Origin: Flavobacterium oncorhynchi
Lineage (GTDB): Bacteria > Bacteroidota > Bacteroidia > Flavobacteriales > Flavobacteriaceae
Reading direction: 5' to 3'
Assembly: GCF_002217355.1 (NCBI RefSeq)
Contig: NZ_MUHA01000005.1
Location: 72,612-136,611 of the forward strand
DNA: 64,000 nucleotides
This document shows positions 8,335 to 17,370 of the stretch, in pieces (within the stretch, counting starts at the first letter, position 1; every line of letters begins with the position of its first letter). A program made the translations under genes and the position numbers. The notes under the pieces are model-generated. The model did no database searches. It saw nothing but the letters and a program-made list of their open reading frames with translations, and was not told the origin of the DNA.

Positions 8335-10197
8335 TTAACTTTCAAGTTTAGCCGAAAGTTCAAACCAGCGTTCTTCTTTTTTATCTATTTTATTTATGAT
8401 ATTTTGCAGTTCGTTTGCTTTTTTCTCAATATCGGCATCGGCAACTTTTCCGTCAGAGAATAGTTGTTCGATTTTAGTTTTTTCGATTTCTAAATCTTTG
8501 ATTTCTCTTTCGATTTTTTGATATTCTTTTTGCTCGTTGAAACTTAAATTTCCAGTAGGATTGTTTTGTTTCCAGTCTTTCTTTTCGGCTTTGTTTTCTT
8601 CTTTTTGAGCCACATCAGCACTGTCTTCATAAGCACGGAAATCAGAATAGTTTCCAGGGAAATTCTCAATTTCTCCATTTCCTCTAAAAACAAATAAGTG
8701 ATCGACAATTTTATCCATGAAATAACGATCGTGAGAAACTACTAATAAACATCCTGGGTAGTCTAAAAGGAAACTTTCCAAAACGTTTAGCGTTACAATA
8801 TCTAAATCGTTTGTTGGCTCATCTAGAATCAAAAAGTTTGGATTCTGAATTAAAACAGTACATAAATACAAACGTTTTAATTCTCCTCCGCTTAATTTTT
8901 CGACATAATCGTATTGTTTTTTGGCATCAAAAAGAAAACGCTCTAACAATTGCGAAGCTGAAATGATTTTTCCTTTTGCAAGCGGAATATATTCTCCGTA
9001 CTCCTTTATAATATCAATTACACGCTGACCCGGTTTTGGATTAATTCCAGACTGTGTATAATATCCAATTTTAATAGTGTCGCCTTTTACAACCCTGCCG
9101 CTGTCTGGTGGAATTGTTCCTGTAAGAAGATTTAAAAAGGTAGACTTTCCTGTTCCGTTTTTACCAATAATTCCAATTCTCTCGCCGCGCTGAAAATCAA
9201 AACTGAAGTTGTCCAGAATAACACGGTCTTTGAATTTTTTAGAAAGTTTATGAAGCTCAATAATTTTGCTTCCCATTCTTTCCATATTAATTTCAAGTTC
9301 GACTTTGTTTTCTTTACGTCGGCTTTGTGCCTTTTCTTTAATTACATAAAAATCGTCCTGGCGTGATTTAGATTTGGTTGTTCTCGCTTTTGGCTGGCGG
9401 CGCATCCATTCTAATTCTTTTACAAAAAGATTTTTTGCTTTATCAATACTAGAATTTTCAGAAGTAATTCGTTCTTCTTTTTTCTCTAAATAATAAGAGT
9501 AATTTCCTTTGTACTGATATAATTTCCCGTTGTCTAATTCGATAATTTCATTGCAGACACGTTCCAAAAAGAAACGGTCGTGCGTTACCATAAACAAGGT
9601 GATATTTTCTTTGGCAAAATAACTTTCAAGCCATTCGATCATTTCAAGATCCAAATGGTTGGTTGGCTCATCTAGAATCAATAAATCAGGGCGATTGATT
9701 AATATGATTGCCAATGAAAGACGTTTTTTTTGTCCTCCAGAAAGATTTTTTACTTTAAGTTTAAAATCTTCAAGTTTTAACTTGAATAAAATTTGTTTGT
9801 ACTGCGTTTCAAAATCCCATGCATTATGCTGATCCATTCCGTCAAAAGCTTTTTGATACGCTTCTTCGTCATTTGGGTTTTCTAGTGCTTTTTCGTATGC
9901 TTCAATTATTTTAAGTGTTTCATTGTCTGAAGCGAAAATACTTTCTTCAATCGTAAGTTCATCCTGCAAATTATTGTCTTGCGACAGAAAAGCCATTCTG
10001 ATTCCTTTTCTTAAAACAACTTGTCCAGTATCTGGTTCGTCTAAACCATTAATGATACTCATAATAGTTGTTTTTCCAGAACCATTTTTGGCAATAAAAG
10101 CAATTTTTTGATCTTTGTTGATTCCAAAAGAAATGTTGTCAAAAAGGACTCTTTCGCCAAATGACTTTGATATATTTTCTACAGATAAGTAATTCAC
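8335..10197 (-). CDS. ABC-F family ATPase, Uup-like
   Basis: The 620-residue protein has two ABC ATPase domains in tandem and no membrane segments, as in ABC-F proteins that act on ribosomes or DNA transactions. Domain 1 has Walker A AKNGSGKTT near residue 37, signature LSGGQKKRLSLA near 153 and Walker B LLILDEPTNHLDL. The linker carries a basic helix (EWMRRQPKARTTKSKSRQ). Domain 2 has GKNGTGKST near 350, LSGGELKRLYLC near 440 and FLILDEPTNDLDI. The C-terminal coiled coil (about 540-620, Lys/Glu-rich) is typical of Uup. A promoter box lies upstream at 10258-10265. Confidence 0.95.
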   Translation of the reverse strand: MNYLSVENISKSFGERVLFDNISFGINKDQKIAFIAKNGSGKTTIMSIINGLDEPDTGQVVLRKGIRMAFLSQDNNLQDELTIEESIFASDNETLKIIEAYEKALENPNDEEAYQKAFDGMDQHNAWDFETQYKQILFKLKLEDFKLKVKNLSGGQKKRLSLAIILINRPDLLILDEPTNHLDLEMIEWLESYFAKENITLFMVTHDRFFLERVCNEIIELDNGKLYQYKGNYSYYLEKKEERITSENSSIDKAKNLFVKELEWMRRQPKARTTKSKSRQDDFYVIKEKAQSRRKENKVELEINMERMGSKIIELHKLSKKFKDRVILDNFSFDFQRGERIGIIGKNGTGKSTFLNLLTGTIPPDSGRVVKGDTIKIGYYTQSGINPKPGQRVIDIIKEYGEYIPLAKGKIISASQLLERFLFDAKKQYDYVEKLSGGELKRLYLCTVLIQNPNFLILDEPTNDLDIVTLNVLESFLLDYPGCLLVVSHDRYFMDKIVDHLFVFRGNGEIENFPGNYSDFRAYEDSADVAQKEENKAEKKDWKQNNPTGNLSFNEQKEYQKIEREIKDLEIEKTKIEQLFSDGKVADADIEKKANELQNIINKIDKKEERWFELSAKLES

Positions 10198-10257
10198 TTT
10201 TGTAATTATAAGTTATAAAATATGAGTTATGAATATTTTGAAAAACATAACTTTCTG

Positions 10258-10265
10258 CAAAAGTA
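10258..10265 (-). promoter_or_regulatory. TAnnTTTG -7 box for the ABC-F gene
   Basis: The minus strand reads TACTTTTG, giving a leader of about 55 nt before the ATG at 10197. Confidence 0.55.
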
Positions 10266-10288
10266 AACTATTATCTTGCATTTGCGAA

Positions 10289-11254
10289 TTATTTATGGAG
10301 ATACGACCCTAGAAGAGAACTCAAATCAAAATAATGTATCTGCTGCGGATTATTTAAGACGGGTTTACGAACCAAAGATTCATTGGTAATAAAATAATGA
10401 AGTCCGTCTTTTGTGGTAATTCCTTCAATTTGATGAAATGGGAGTTTTAGATTTATTCGACGCTTATTTCCTGATAAAAAGGATTGATTTTTAAAATCAT
10501 ATAATAAATAGAGAAAAGGCTTTCCGAGTTTTGAGTAACCGCACAAAACAATTGCTTTTTTGTTTTCAAGAAAAACGGCACCCGTAACTAAACCTTTTGT
10601 GTCAATCGTATTTTTAAATTGTGCAATATGATTTCCAGCGTGATTTGGTAAAACGTAAATGTTGGTTTTAGATGATTTCCATTGTTTAGTAAACAAATAA
10701 ATACTGTCCTTTGAAACTATAAATGCTTCGCAGTCAAATTTGGTTGTGTTTGGCTTCTTTGCAGAAAAATCAGTTTGATCAGAATACTTAAATGAAATTG
10801 TTTCAATAATTGGATTCTCATTCAAAAATGATGTTTTATTTACTTTTAGAATGTTTAAGTCTGTTCGATTTCCCTTTGCATTGTTTCCGAAATCTCCAAT
10901 ATAGATATGTGTGCTGTCTTGTGATATTTCTTCCCAATCATTATTCACAGCGTGCTCAAGAATAATTTTTCGTCTAATTTTTCCAATAGAATCTAATCCG
11001 TAAATAGTTTTATCATGATCGTCATTGTGTGTCCATATTAAGTTGTCAAATGCAATTAATCCTGAAGTTTCTTTAACAGAGTCGCTTAGTTTGATTGAAT
11101 ATTCAGGTTTTATTTTTATGTTTTTATAAAGACAGTTTCCGTCATTTTGAGTTGCTTTTGGATTGTAGTTTTTAGAAAGAGGATCTGTACAGCTAGAAAC
11201 CTGCGAATAAGCTGAAGTGAAAATTATAAGGAAAAAGAAAACTACTTTTTTCAT
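10289..11254 (-). CDS. Secreted protein with N-terminal Cys-rich motif and beta-propeller-like body
   Basis: The 321-residue protein starts with a signal peptide (to about residue 18, ...TSAYSQ). A short Cys-containing motif follows, CTDPLSKNYNPKATQNDGNC, a pattern often placed at the start of marine and Flavobacterial secreted proteins. The rest has repeated short strands with W-E-E-I, IYIGDFGNNAK and CEAFIVSKDSIYLFTK segments, suggesting a beta-propeller. No type IX sorting domain is visible at the C terminus (ends SSLLGSYLHK). The function is not assignable; it is a single transcription unit with its own promoter. Confidence 0.75.
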   Translation of the reverse strand: MKKVVFFFLIIFTSAYSQVSSCTDPLSKNYNPKATQNDGNCLYKNIKIKPEYSIKLSDSVKETSGLIAFDNLIWTHNDDHDKTIYGLDSIGKIRRKIILEHAVNNDWEEISQDSTHIYIGDFGNNAKGNRTDLNILKVNKTSFLNENPIIETISFKYSDQTDFSAKKPNTTKFDCEAFIVSKDSIYLFTKQWKSSKTNIYVLPNHAGNHIAQFKNTIDTKGLVTGAVFLENKKAIVLCGYSKLGKPFLYLLYDFKNQSFLSGNKRRINLKLPFHQIEGITTKDGLHYFITNESLVRKPVLNNPQQIHYFDLSSLLGSYLHK

Positions 11255-11278
11255 TTACAAATAGGCATTAACAAAAAC

Positions 11279-11286
11279 AAAAGTAC
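11279..11286 (-). promoter_or_regulatory. TAnnTTTG -7 box for the secreted protein
   Basis: The minus strand reads TACTTTTG, 24 nt upstream of the ATG at 11254. Confidence 0.55.
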
Positions 11287-11400
11287 GGTATTAAGAGATT
11301 AACATGAAAAAGGCTTTTTTGTTGTATTTTGATTTTTGCAGTTCATTTTAGATGCTGTTTTAGGATAGACTTTTTTTTGAAATATTTATGAGAAATAAAA

Positions 11401-11412
11401 ACGAGATCTCGT
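11401..11412. promoter_or_regulatory. Perfect palindrome ACGAGATCTCGT in promoter region
   Basis: A perfect 12-bp palindrome ends 9 nt upstream of the -7 box of the acyltransferase gene, roughly where the -33 element would lie. It may be a regulator operator; that is inference. Confidence 0.35.
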
Positions 11413-11421
11413 CTATTATTT

Positions 11422-11429
11422 TAAATTTG
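11422..11429 (+). promoter_or_regulatory. TAnnTTTG -7 box for the DUF5009 gene
   Basis: TAAATTTG lies 24 nt upstream of the ATG at 11454. Confidence 0.55.
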
Positions 11430-11453
11430 TTATTGCCAAAAACAAAGTAATTT

Positions 11454-12644
11454 ATGAAAATTAAAGAAAATTTGTACAATCAAAGGATTATATCGATAGA
11501 TGCTTTACGTGGAATTACCATTTTTGTAATGATATTTGTAAATGAATTGGCAAGTATAAAAGAAGTCCCGCAATGGCTTAGACATATGCCTGCAGATGCA
11601 GATGCGATGACTTTTGTTGATGTAGTTTTTCCTGCTTTTTTGTTTATTGTAGGTATGTCAATTCCGTTTGCTTTCAATGCCAGATTACTAAAAGGAGACA
11701 GTCCTAAAGTAATTTGGATTCATACCTTAAAAAGAGCTTTAGCTCTAATCATTATTGGCGTTTTTATGGTTAATGCCGAATATGGTTTTGATGCTTCAAA
11801 AATGATTATTTCTCCAGTTCTTTGGGCACTTTTAGCCTATGCAATGCCAATTCCTATTTGGAATAAATATCCTAAAGATTTCCCGGTTTGGTTAAAAAAC
11901 AGTCTTCACTACGGCGGAATTTTCGTTTTGGTTATTCTTTATTTTTTATATGTACGAGATACCGGTGAAATTGGAATAACACCTAAATGGTGGGGTATTC
12001 TAGGATTAATTGGATGGGCGTATCTATTTTCTGTAATTTATTATTGGTTTGTTTCAGGACGATTGTGGGCGATGATCGCATTTTTGTTTGTTTGTGTAAT
12101 TGCAAATTCAATAAACCTAAGTGCCGATGTTCCACTTTCAAATCTGCCTTGGTTTAAATTTATTGCCGGACATTTAACGCACGCTGCTTTAGTGAGTGCA
12201 GGAGTAATAATTTCTTTGTTGTTTTTTGACAGGAAAATGCAGCAAAAAATAAACTGGCCTGTAATTGGTTTTGCCGTTTTGTTTTTTGCAATTGGGTACT
12301 TTTTGCGTCCTTATTTTGGAATTTCAAAAATAAAAGGAACACCTTCTTGGACTATGTTTTCTGCTGGGATTTGTACGGTGTTGTTTTACTTTTTGTATTG
12401 GTTAATGGAAGTTAAGAAACAAACAAAATGGAGTGCGTTTTTTATGCCGGCGGCAGCAAATCCTTTATTAATTTATATTCTGCCCGGAGTAATTTATTAT
12501 TTCTGCAAAGCTTTAGGATTTCATATTATTCCAGGTTACTTTAGAGTAGGAGTTCCAGGAATAATTTGGTCACTTGTGTTTTCTACAATTATGCTTTTTG
12601 TTATGAAAGTATGTAATAAGTATAAAATACAGCTTCATTTATAA
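11454..12644 (+). CDS. DUF5009 membrane protein, heparan-alpha-glucosaminide N-acetyltransferase-like
   Basis: The 396-residue inner-membrane protein has about ten hydrophobic segments and the N-terminal signature RIISIDALRGITIFVMIFVN, shared with HGSNAT/NagX-type acyltransferases. A second motif, FPAFLFIVGMSIPFAF, follows near residue 60. These proteins are thought to move acetyl groups across the membrane onto amino sugars, but the bacterial substrates are poorly known. A paralogue lies at 25001-26272 with the same architecture. Transcription is from its own promoter, with a palindrome just upstream of the -7 box. The specific substrate is not inferable. Confidence 0.85.
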   Translation: MKIKENLYNQRIISIDALRGITIFVMIFVNELASIKEVPQWLRHMPADADAMTFVDVVFPAFLFIVGMSIPFAFNARLLKGDSPKVIWIHTLKRALALIIIGVFMVNAEYGFDASKMIISPVLWALLAYAMPIPIWNKYPKDFPVWLKNSLHYGGIFVLVILYFLYVRDTGEIGITPKWWGILGLIGWAYLFSVIYYWFVSGRLWAMIAFLFVCVIANSINLSADVPLSNLPWFKFIAGHLTHAALVSAGVIISLLFFDRKMQQKINWPVIGFAVLFFAIGYFLRPYFGISKIKGTPSWTMFSAGICTVLFYFLYWLMEVKKQTKWSAFFMPAAANPLLIYILPGVIYYFCKALGFHIIPGYFRVGVPGIIWSLVFSTIMLFVMKVCNKYKIQLHL

Positions 12645-12680
12645 TAAGGTAAACAAAAGATTCTATTTGTAATAAAACGG

Positions 12681-13271
12681 TTAGTGAATACGAACAGATT
12701 TTATTTCTAAAATGGCGTTTGATGTTGGATTGTAGTTTACAAAATTGAATTTGCAAAGGTTATGAATGTTTAAAATCTTTCCATCTGCAAGACCATCTTG
12801 CTTGAACTCTGTCCACGGAATTTTTATTGTTGTAAAATCTTTGGCAGATATCGGAAGATCAACTCTTGGGTGTGAGCCGCCGTGCACGCATCCAGTACCT
12901 TCTTTATTTCCTTCGCGAGCCTGCAGTTTTATTAATTCATTTGATTTATAGGTAATACTCACATATTTTGAGTTTTTAGATAGATTTGTGGGAACGCCGT
13001 CATTCGAATCAGCTTCAGTAATCATAACATTCAGCTCGATTGCACCTGCTGGATTTTCTTTTGCGGTAATTTTAATTAAACCCTTTTCTTTTCTCATTTT
13101 ATTAATGGTTTCCTGTGTCTCTTTCGTTGGGCCTGCAATATACCATGTCGAAGTTTTTACAAGATCTAAGTTTGAGCTAGAAGAAACGGTTAATGGAGAA
13201 AAACCATACATGAACAGCAAGACTAAAGGAAAAAGAAAATAGTTCAGAACAATCGATGGTTTGTTTTTCAT
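12681..13271 (-). CDS. Exported protein of unknown function
   Basis: Read from the ATG at 13271, the protein has about 196 residues and a hydrophobic signal segment (NYFLFPLVLLFMYGFSP). The mature part looks beta-rich. Conserved-looking stretches are GTGCVHGGSHPRVDLPI and TIKIPWTEFKQDG; the latter resembles carbohydrate-binding-like folds that end with a framework strand such as AILEIKSVRI. The frame is open to 13295, but that first codon is TTG and lies within a promoter box (13293-13300), so a start at 13271 (or 13289) is preferred. It converges with the DUF5009 gene with no terminator visible in the 36-nt gap. Function unknown. Confidence 0.7.
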   Translation of the reverse strand: MKNKPSIVLNYFLFPLVLLFMYGFSPLTVSSSSNLDLVKTSTWYIAGPTKETQETINKMRKEKGLIKITAKENPAGAIELNVMITEADSNDGVPTNLSKNSKYVSITYKSNELIKLQAREGNKEGTGCVHGGSHPRVDLPISAKDFTTIKIPWTEFKQDGLADGKILNIHNLCKFNFVNYNPTSNAILEIKSVRIH

Positions 13272-13292
13272 AAAATATATAGGTTTCATCTT

Positions 13293-13300
13293 CAAAAATA
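13293..13300 (-). promoter_or_regulatory. TAnnTTTG -7 box for the exported protein
   Basis: The minus strand reads TATTTTTG, 21 nt upstream of the ATG at 13271. It overlaps the upstream in-frame TTG and argues against that start. Confidence 0.5.
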
Positions 13301-13351
13301 TAATTTTCTTTTTTATTATTTTGAAAGAGATACCTATTCTAAATAAAATTT

Positions 13352-13359
13352 TAAATTTG
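13352..13359 (+). promoter_or_regulatory. TAnnTTTG -7 box for the Omp85-like gene
   Basis: TAAATTTG lies 29 nt upstream of the ATG at 13389. Confidence 0.5.
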
Positions 13360-13388
13360 TAAGAAGTTGTTTCCGAAAACTTTACGAA

Positions 13389-14570
13389 ATGAAAAAAGCA
13401 AAATCAATACTTGTTTTATTTTTCTTTTTTGGGATGTCATTTTGTTACGCACAAAATGATTCCATTTCGAATAATCAAAAAGACATTTTAGATGTATTGT
13501 ATAAGCTTTTCCATAAAAATGATTCTGTTCGAATAAAACCAGAAAAAAAAGTAGCTTTTTCTTTGCTTCCAGTTCCTATAGATGCAAATAAAAGTGCCGG
13601 ATTAGTAGTGTCATTTTTAACCACATTTTATTTAGGAGACAGCAAAACAACAAAAATGTCTCAAATTACTTTTTCCCCTTATTTTAGTTTTACCAAACAA
13701 TATGTTTTTCCAGTGCAGTCTTATATTTACACGGCTGATAATAAATGGAATTTTATTGGAGATTATAGGTATATGATTTATCCGCAGGATACTTATGGAT
13801 TGGGAAGGCATAATACCGAAGATAAAATGTCGACTTTGGATTATCAGCAATGGAGATTTTATCAATTTACAACCCGAAAAGTTATTGGTAATTTCAGAAT
13901 GGGATTGGGCGTATTATTTGATAATTATCAAAATATTTCTGAGGATTCCTATATAGATGAAGAAACAGATTATTCTAAATATATGAACGGCGATTTTACA
14001 GATGAAACTTCGTTAGGATTTGCTGTTCAAGGGTTGTATGATTCCAGAGAAAACATTGTGAATCCAGAACAAGGTTTATATGTCGAGGCAGATTATAGAA
14101 TAAATACAAGCGGAGTCGATGGTAAAAAATGGAATTCTATTTATTTTGATGCCAGAAAATATCATTCGTTTAATAAACACAAACATCGAGTTCTAGCATA
14201 TAGAGCCTTTTATTGGTCAACTTTTGGAGGAAAACCGCATTATCTCGATCTGCCAAGTATTGGTTGGGATCGAGACGGAAAAACAGGTCGCGGTTTTACG
14301 AGAAATAGATTTAGAAGTAATGCACTTATCTATTTTGAAACCGAATATCGTACTGATATTTCAAAAAATGGTTTTTGGGGCGCCGTATTTTTTACCAATA
14401 TTTCCTCTGTTTCAAAATTAGACACCTATCAGTTTAGTAAATGGAATCCCGCTGTTGGAACAGGATTACGTATTAAATGGAATAAACAGAATAATAGTAA
14501 TTTGGTACTGGATTTTGGAGTCAGCAAAAACGATTGGTCGCTGCGATTAGGTTTGACCGAAAATTTCTAA
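13389..14570 (+). CDS. BamA/TamA-family outer membrane beta-barrel protein, no POTRA
   Basis: The 393-residue protein has a signal peptide (cut after ...SFCYAQ, near residue 21) and then a beta-barrel of the Omp85/surface antigen D15 type. It has alternating-hydrophobic strands, the segments GFAVQGLYDSRENIVNPEQG and GLYVEADYRINTSG that mark this family, and a final strand ending in a C-terminal Phe (RLGLTENF), the usual outer-membrane insertion signal. With no room for POTRA repeats it is a short stand-alone barrel. Its role in assembly or transport is unknown. The glycosyltransferase starts 31 nt downstream and may be co-transcribed. Confidence 0.85.
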   Translation: MKKAKSILVLFFFFGMSFCYAQNDSISNNQKDILDVLYKLFHKNDSVRIKPEKKVAFSLLPVPIDANKSAGLVVSFLTTFYLGDSKTTKMSQITFSPYFSFTKQYVFPVQSYIYTADNKWNFIGDYRYMIYPQDTYGLGRHNTEDKMSTLDYQQWRFYQFTTRKVIGNFRMGLGVLFDNYQNISEDSYIDEETDYSKYMNGDFTDETSLGFAVQGLYDSRENIVNPEQGLYVEADYRINTSGVDGKKWNSIYFDARKYHSFNKHKHRVLAYRAFYWSTFGGKPHYLDLPSIGWDRDGKTGRGFTRNRFRSNALIYFETEYRTDISKNGFWGAVFFTNISSVSKLDTYQFSKWNPAVGTGLRIKWNKQNNSNLVLDFGVSKNDWSLRLGLTENF

Positions 14571-14601
14571 CTTCCCCAAAAATCAAATTACTTAAAATTA
14601 C

Positions 14602-15765
14602 ATGCAATTATCGGTTGTTATACTTAATTATAATGTGCGTTACTTTCTCGAACAATGCATTTTGAGTGTTCAAGAAGCACTTTTAACACTTGATGCCGAA
14701 ATTATTGTAGTAGATAATAATTCATCTGACGATAGTTGTTTGATGATGAAAAATAAATTTCCTAACATTAAACTAATTAAGAACGATCGCAATTTTGGTT
14801 TTCCAAAAGGCAATAATATTGGAGTTCAATCTGCAACAGGAAAATACATTTGTATTTTAAATCCAGATACAGTTGTTGCAGAAGATACATTTATTAAAAT
14901 TTTGGCTTTCGCCGAAGAAAAACAAGATTTAGGAATAACAGGCTGTAAACTAATTGACGGCACCGGAAGTTTTCTGCCTGAAAGCAAACGAGGTATTCCA
15001 ACTCCTTGGGTTGCTTTTACAAAGATTTTTGGGTTGTATAAAGTATTTCCAAAATCACGAATATTTAATCGTTACTATGCACAGCATTTAAACAAAGATC
15101 AAAGCGGAAAAGTTGAGATTTTAGTGGGAGCTTTTATGCTTATGAAACGAGATCTTTACCTTGAACTAGGTGGTTTTGATGAAAATTGTTTTATGTATGC
15201 AGATGATATTGATTTGTCTTATCGTGCACTTTTGAGGCAAAAATCAAATTATTATTTTCATGAAACTACTGTTTTACACTATAAAGGAGAAAGTACAGTA
15301 AAGGACGAAAAATATATGATGCGTTTTCAAGAAGCAATGAATTACTTTTATCAAAAGCATTTTAAGAAATCTTGGTTTTTTACGTTTTTTATTCAAATAG
15401 GAAGTTTTGCTTTTTCATTTTTCAAAATGTTTCAAGCGAAAATAAAAGTAAAACCATCGCCGGAAAGTTTTATTTTTTATTCCTCAAATCAAAATTTGTC
15501 TGAAAAATTACCATCTATTTTAAAAAATAAAGTGCAGTTTTTCGATTTCAAAAAAGAAAAAATGGTAAATTCGTGCCAGGTTTTTAAGGGGAAAAACATT
15601 GAGATAATTTTGGATAATCAGTATGTTTCATTCAAAAAATGTATCAAAATCATAGAAACTCTTAAAGATAAGAACATTACTTTTAAGATTTTCCCTAAAA
15701 ATACAAATTTTATAATTGGAAGCAATTCGCGAAATGACATGGGTCAAATTGTAGAAATTGAGTAA
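14602..15765 (+). CDS. Family 2 glycosyltransferase with extra C-terminal domain
   Basis: The 387-residue enzyme transfers a sugar from a nucleotide-sugar donor, most likely in surface polysaccharide or lipid-linked glycan synthesis. The GT-A fold is clear: SVVILNYNVRYFLEQCILSV, AEIIVVDNNSSDDS with nucleotide-binding Asp, and ILNPDTVV (a DxD-like motif near residue 93). GGFDENCFMYADDIDLSYR near 195 is typical of rhamnosyltransferase-like GT2 enzymes. Residues about 265-285 are hydrophobic. The last 100 residues form a separate tail ending FIIGSNSRNDMGQIVEIE, a pattern resembling nucleotide-sugar-modifying folds; its role is unclear. It lies between the Omp85 barrel and the E2 gene. Confidence 0.9.
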   Translation: MQLSVVILNYNVRYFLEQCILSVQEALLTLDAEIIVVDNNSSDDSCLMMKNKFPNIKLIKNDRNFGFPKGNNIGVQSATGKYICILNPDTVVAEDTFIKILAFAEEKQDLGITGCKLIDGTGSFLPESKRGIPTPWVAFTKIFGLYKVFPKSRIFNRYYAQHLNKDQSGKVEILVGAFMLMKRDLYLELGGFDENCFMYADDIDLSYRALLRQKSNYYFHETTVLHYKGESTVKDEKYMMRFQEAMNYFYQKHFKKSWFFTFFIQIGSFAFSFFKMFQAKIKVKPSPESFIFYSSNQNLSEKLPSILKNKVQFFDFKKEKMVNSCQVFKGKNIEIILDNQYVSFKKCIKIIETLKDKNITFKIFPKNTNFIIGSNSRNDMGQIVEIE

Positions 15766-15849
15766 AAAATTATATTAAATGTAATTTATATTTAAAATAT
15801 TCAGTAATTTCGCAATCTGATAATCAAAATCACCCTTGAGGATAACAAT

Positions 15850-17160
15850 ATGGCAAGATTTGAATTAAAACTTCCAAAAATGGGAGAAAGTGTCGCTGAA
15901 GCAACCATTACAAACTGGTTGAAAGAAGTTGGAGACAGAATTGAAGCTGATGAAGCTGTACTAGAAATTGCAACTGATAAGGTTGACAGCGAAGTGCCAA
16001 GCGAGGTGTCGGGCGTTTTAGTTGAACAATTGTTTGGTAAAGACGATTTAGTTCAAGTAGGACAAACCATTGCTATTATTGAAACAGAAGGTGATGCTCC
16101 AGCTGTGCAAGCTGTTGAAGAAACTGCAGTTCCTGTAGAAGCAGTAGAAATTGAAAAAACAATAGAAACAGTTAAAGAAGCAGTTTCTGTACCGCAAGAT
16201 TTTTCTGGATCAGATAAATTCTTTTCTCCTTTAGTGAAAAATATTGCAAAAGAAGAAGGGGTTTCTGTTGCTGAATTGAACAATATTGCAGGTTCAGGAA
16301 AAGATGGACGTGTAACCAAAGAAGATATTCTAAAGTTTATAGAAAATAGAAAATCAGGTGCTCCTGCGCCGCAAACTGTTGCTGCTGCGCCAAAAGCTGC
16401 AGAACCAATAGTTCAAAAAAGTCAGCAGGCAGTTCCAGTTTCTGTTAATGGAGGTGATGAAATCATCGAAATGGACAGAATGCGTAAACTGATTTCAGGT
16501 TACATGACGGCTTCAGTTCAAACTTCGGCTCATGTACAATCATTTATTGAAGTTGACGTAACAAATATTGTAAAATGGAGAGATAAAGTGAAAACCGCTT
16601 TTGAGAAAAGAGAAGGCGAGAAGCTTACTTTTACTCCAATTATGATGGAAGCTGTTGCAAAAGCTTTAAAAGATTTTCCGGGAATGAATATTTCTGTTGA
16701 TGGAGATTATATCATCAAAAAGAAAAATATTAATTTAGGAATGGCAGCCGCATTGCCAAACGGAAATCTAATTGTTCCTGTAATTAAAAATGCAGATCAA
16801 TTAAATCTTGTTGGAATGGCAAAAGCAGTGAACGATTTAGGAAATCGTGCAAAAGCTGGAAAATTAAAACCAGACGATACGCAAGGTGGAACTTATACAG
16901 TAACAAATGTTGGAACATTTGGAAGTGTTTTTGGAACGCCAATTATCAATCAGCCTCAAGTTGGAATTTTAGCTCTTGGTGCGATTCGTAAAGTGCCTGC
17001 AGTTATCGAAACACCAGAAGGTGATTTTATTGGAATCCGTCAAAAAATGTTCTTGTCTCACTCTTACGATCATAGAGTTGTTGATGGAGCTTTAGGAGGA
17101 AGTTTTGTGAAAAGAGTAGCAGAGTATTTAGAAGCTTTTGATGTAGATCGCGATTTTTAA
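15850..17160 (+). CDS. 2-oxoacid dehydrogenase E2 (dihydrolipoamide acyltransferase)
   Basis: E2 moves acyl groups from the E1-bound intermediate to CoA within a 2-oxoacid dehydrogenase complex. The 436 residues contain one lipoyl domain (1-75, lipoylated Lys in ATDKVDSEVPSE near 43). An acidic/Ala-rich linker follows, then an E3-binding domain near 118-155 (SPLVKNIAKEEGVSVAEL, GSGKDGRVTKEDI). The catalytic domain spans about 205-435, with SYDHRVVDGALGG at the active site (His and Asp present). The DKVDSEVPSE sequence suggests the branched-chain or 2-oxoglutarate type rather than pyruvate, but E1 and E3 are not adjacent, so the substrate is open. A terminator follows. Confidence 0.93.
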   Translation: MARFELKLPKMGESVAEATITNWLKEVGDRIEADEAVLEIATDKVDSEVPSEVSGVLVEQLFGKDDLVQVGQTIAIIETEGDAPAVQAVEETAVPVEAVEIEKTIETVKEAVSVPQDFSGSDKFFSPLVKNIAKEEGVSVAELNNIAGSGKDGRVTKEDILKFIENRKSGAPAPQTVAAAPKAAEPIVQKSQQAVPVSVNGGDEIIEMDRMRKLISGYMTASVQTSAHVQSFIEVDVTNIVKWRDKVKTAFEKREGEKLTFTPIMMEAVAKALKDFPGMNISVDGDYIIKKKNINLGMAAALPNGNLIVPVIKNADQLNLVGMAKAVNDLGNRAKAGKLKPDDTQGGTYTVTNVGTFGSVFGTPIINQPQVGILALGAIRKVPAVIETPEGDFIGIRQKMFLSHSYDHRVVDGALGGSFVKRVAEYLEAFDVDRDF

Positions 17161-17179
17161 TCGATCGATATTTAGATAC

Positions 17180-17212
17180 AAACCCGAAAATTAGTTTTTT
17201 CGGGTTTTTTGT
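17180..17212 (+). terminator. Rho-independent terminator after the E2 gene
   Basis: AACCCGAAAA pairs with TTTTCGGGTT, followed by a T run. It is 20 nt after the E2 stop. Confidence 0.9.
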
Positions 17213-17342
17213 TTGTAGGAAAATAAGAAGATACAATTAAGAAGAAATTGTTCTCTGATAAATTTTGATGTTAAAATGCAAAAAAGAGACTTATTTTGGG
17301 CAAAAAAATAAAAATTTGCAAAGGAAATTCCGCTTTAAAAAT

Positions 17343-17350
17343 TACATTTG
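17343..17350 (+). promoter_or_regulatory. TAnnTTTG -7 box for the exonuclease gene
   Basis: TACATTTG lies 20 nt upstream of the ATG at 17371. A TTG at 17315-17317 gives a 25-nt spacer, slightly longer than usual. Confidence 0.55.
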
Positions 17351-17370
17351 TAAACTTATAAAATTTAAAA

